From positions 1 to 6,333 of the forward strand of contig JAADHX010000004.1 of the NCBI GenBank assembly GCA_013151655.1: DNA of 6,333 nt. The letters run 5' to 3'. Both the position numbers and the translations under genes were made by a program. The notes under the pieces are model-generated. The model was not told the origin of the DNA. It was given only the letters and a program-made list of their open reading frames with translations, and searched no databases. Every line of letters begins with the position of its first letter. Within the stretch, counting starts at the first letter, position 1. This DNA is from Actinomycetota bacterium (lineage in GTDB: Bacteria; Actinomycetota; Acidimicrobiia; Acidimicrobiales; Poriferisodalaceae). Of the stretch, positions 5,837-6,333 are shown piece by piece.

Positions 5837-6333
5837 GTGACTAACGCTGCGCTAACCGTCGAAGTAACTAGAGGAAACCGGGTTGAGAGCAAACATCGGG
5901 TCGATGCGGTCGTGTCCGATGCTAAGGGTGAGGTTGTCGCATCGTGGGGTGTTGCCGATCGTCCGACTCAGCCCCGGAGCGCGTGCAAACCCCTCCAGGC
6001 GATTCCGCTCATAACGACTGGCGCAGCCGACAACGCTGGTCTGACCGATGTCGAACTGGCATTGGCGTGTGCAAGTCATAACGGCGAGGAGGGTCACGTT
6101 GCGGCAGTCGAAGCGTGGCTTGGTGCAGTGGGGGCGAGCGTTGACGACCTCGAGTGCGGGAGCCAAGTCCCTAGCTATCGGCCGGCTGCCGATGCGTTAG
6201 TTCGCAACGGCGCTAGCCCGACCGCGGCGCACAACAACTGCTCGGGTAAGCACTCGGGGTTCATTCACACGGCGCTGCACATGGGCGATGAGGTGGCTGG
6301 TTACCTGTCGCCGTCGCATCCGCAACAGGTTCG
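5837..6333 (+). CDS. L-asparaginase, R. etli type (Asparaginase_II), 3'-partial
   Basis: The first 165 codons of an asparaginase of the Asparaginase_II family run off the right edge. Such enzymes hydrolyse L-asparagine to aspartate and ammonia in the cytoplasm and are unrelated to E. coli AnsA/AnsB. The frame opens VTNAALTVEVTRGNRVESKHR and continues with PRSACKPLQAIPL, GLTDVELALACASHNGE and HNNCSGKHSGF, all family hallmarks. Counting from the GTG, S48 and K51 (SACK), S80 (ASHNGE), C135 and K138 (CSGK) fall at the positions I recall for the catalytic Ser-Lys pair, second serine and zinc ligands of the R. etli enzyme ReAV. That agreement supports the GTG at 5837 over an in-frame GTG at 5810. 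An ATG at 5829 is out of frame and stops after three codons. Later catalytic residues lie beyond the window. It is divergent from the Rieske-ThDP gene. Confidence 0.9.
   Translation, partial: MTNAALTVEVTRGNRVESKHRVDAVVSDAKGEVVASWGVADRPTQPRSACKPLQAIPLITTGAADNAGLTDVELALACASHNGEEGHVAAVEAWLGAVGASVDDLECGSQVPSYRPAADALVRNGASPTAAHNNCSGKHSGFIHTALHMGDEVAGYLSPSHPQQV

Noticed and set aside
5829..5840. ATG at 5829 as a start for the right-edge gene
   Set aside because: It reads ATG GCG CAG TGA and stops at once; it is out of frame with the asparaginase.
5852..6166. 104-codon open frame on the minus strand near the right edge
   Set aside because: It is antisense to the asparaginase motifs, which identify the plus strand as coding.
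1..6333. Mobile elements, CRISPR arrays, tRNA or rRNA genes
   Set aside because: No transposase or integrase motifs, regularly spaced repeats, or recognisable RNA gene structure were found on either strand.

Overview
The window looks like chromosomal DNA of a high-GC Gram-positive bacterium (Actinomycetota). By eye the base composition is about 60% G+C. The Bax-inhibitor-like gene at the left edge carries the SSNP-x-LTR N-terminal motif of the actinobacterial branch of that family. The gene mix would fit a marine or soil actinobacterium such as an Acidimicrobiia member, but that class-level guess is inference. No mobile element, tRNA, rRNA or CRISPR array is visible, and all five genes are intact apart from the two cut by the window edges.

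Layout from left to right: (1) 1-771 (+), a seven-helix Bax inhibitor-1/YccA family membrane protein, 5' end off the window. (2) 772-897, a short convergent intergenic region with a GC-rich inverted repeat. (3) 898-2253 and 2250-3692, both on the minus strand, a TldE-like and a TldD-like protein joined by an ATGA stop/start overlap and transcribed tldD then tldE. (4) 3693-3827, a spacer with a well-matched 48-nt imperfect hairpin just beyond the stop of the next gene and a -10-like box beside the tldD start. (5) 3828-5795 (minus), a 655-residue fusion of an N-terminal Rieske [2Fe-2S] domain to a complete thiamine-diphosphate enzyme of the pyruvate oxidase/acetolactate synthase superfamily. (6) 5796-5836, a 41-bp divergent spacer. 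(7) 5837-6333 (+), the first 165 codons of a GTG-initiated L-asparaginase of the R. etli (Asparaginase_II) type, running off the right edge.

The tldD/tldE pair should form one heterodimeric zinc protease. The Rieske-ThDP protein is the most unusual item. It keeps the thiamine-binding and catalytic signatures, has all four Rieske ligands, and stops where E. coli PoxB would continue into its membrane-binding tail. This suggests a soluble oxidative decarboxylase that passes electrons through a built-in iron-sulfur cluster instead of directly to membrane quinone. The substrate cannot be told from sequence. The asparaginase gene is divergent from it with almost no room for separate promoters, so the two may be co-regulated, but no metabolic link is evident.
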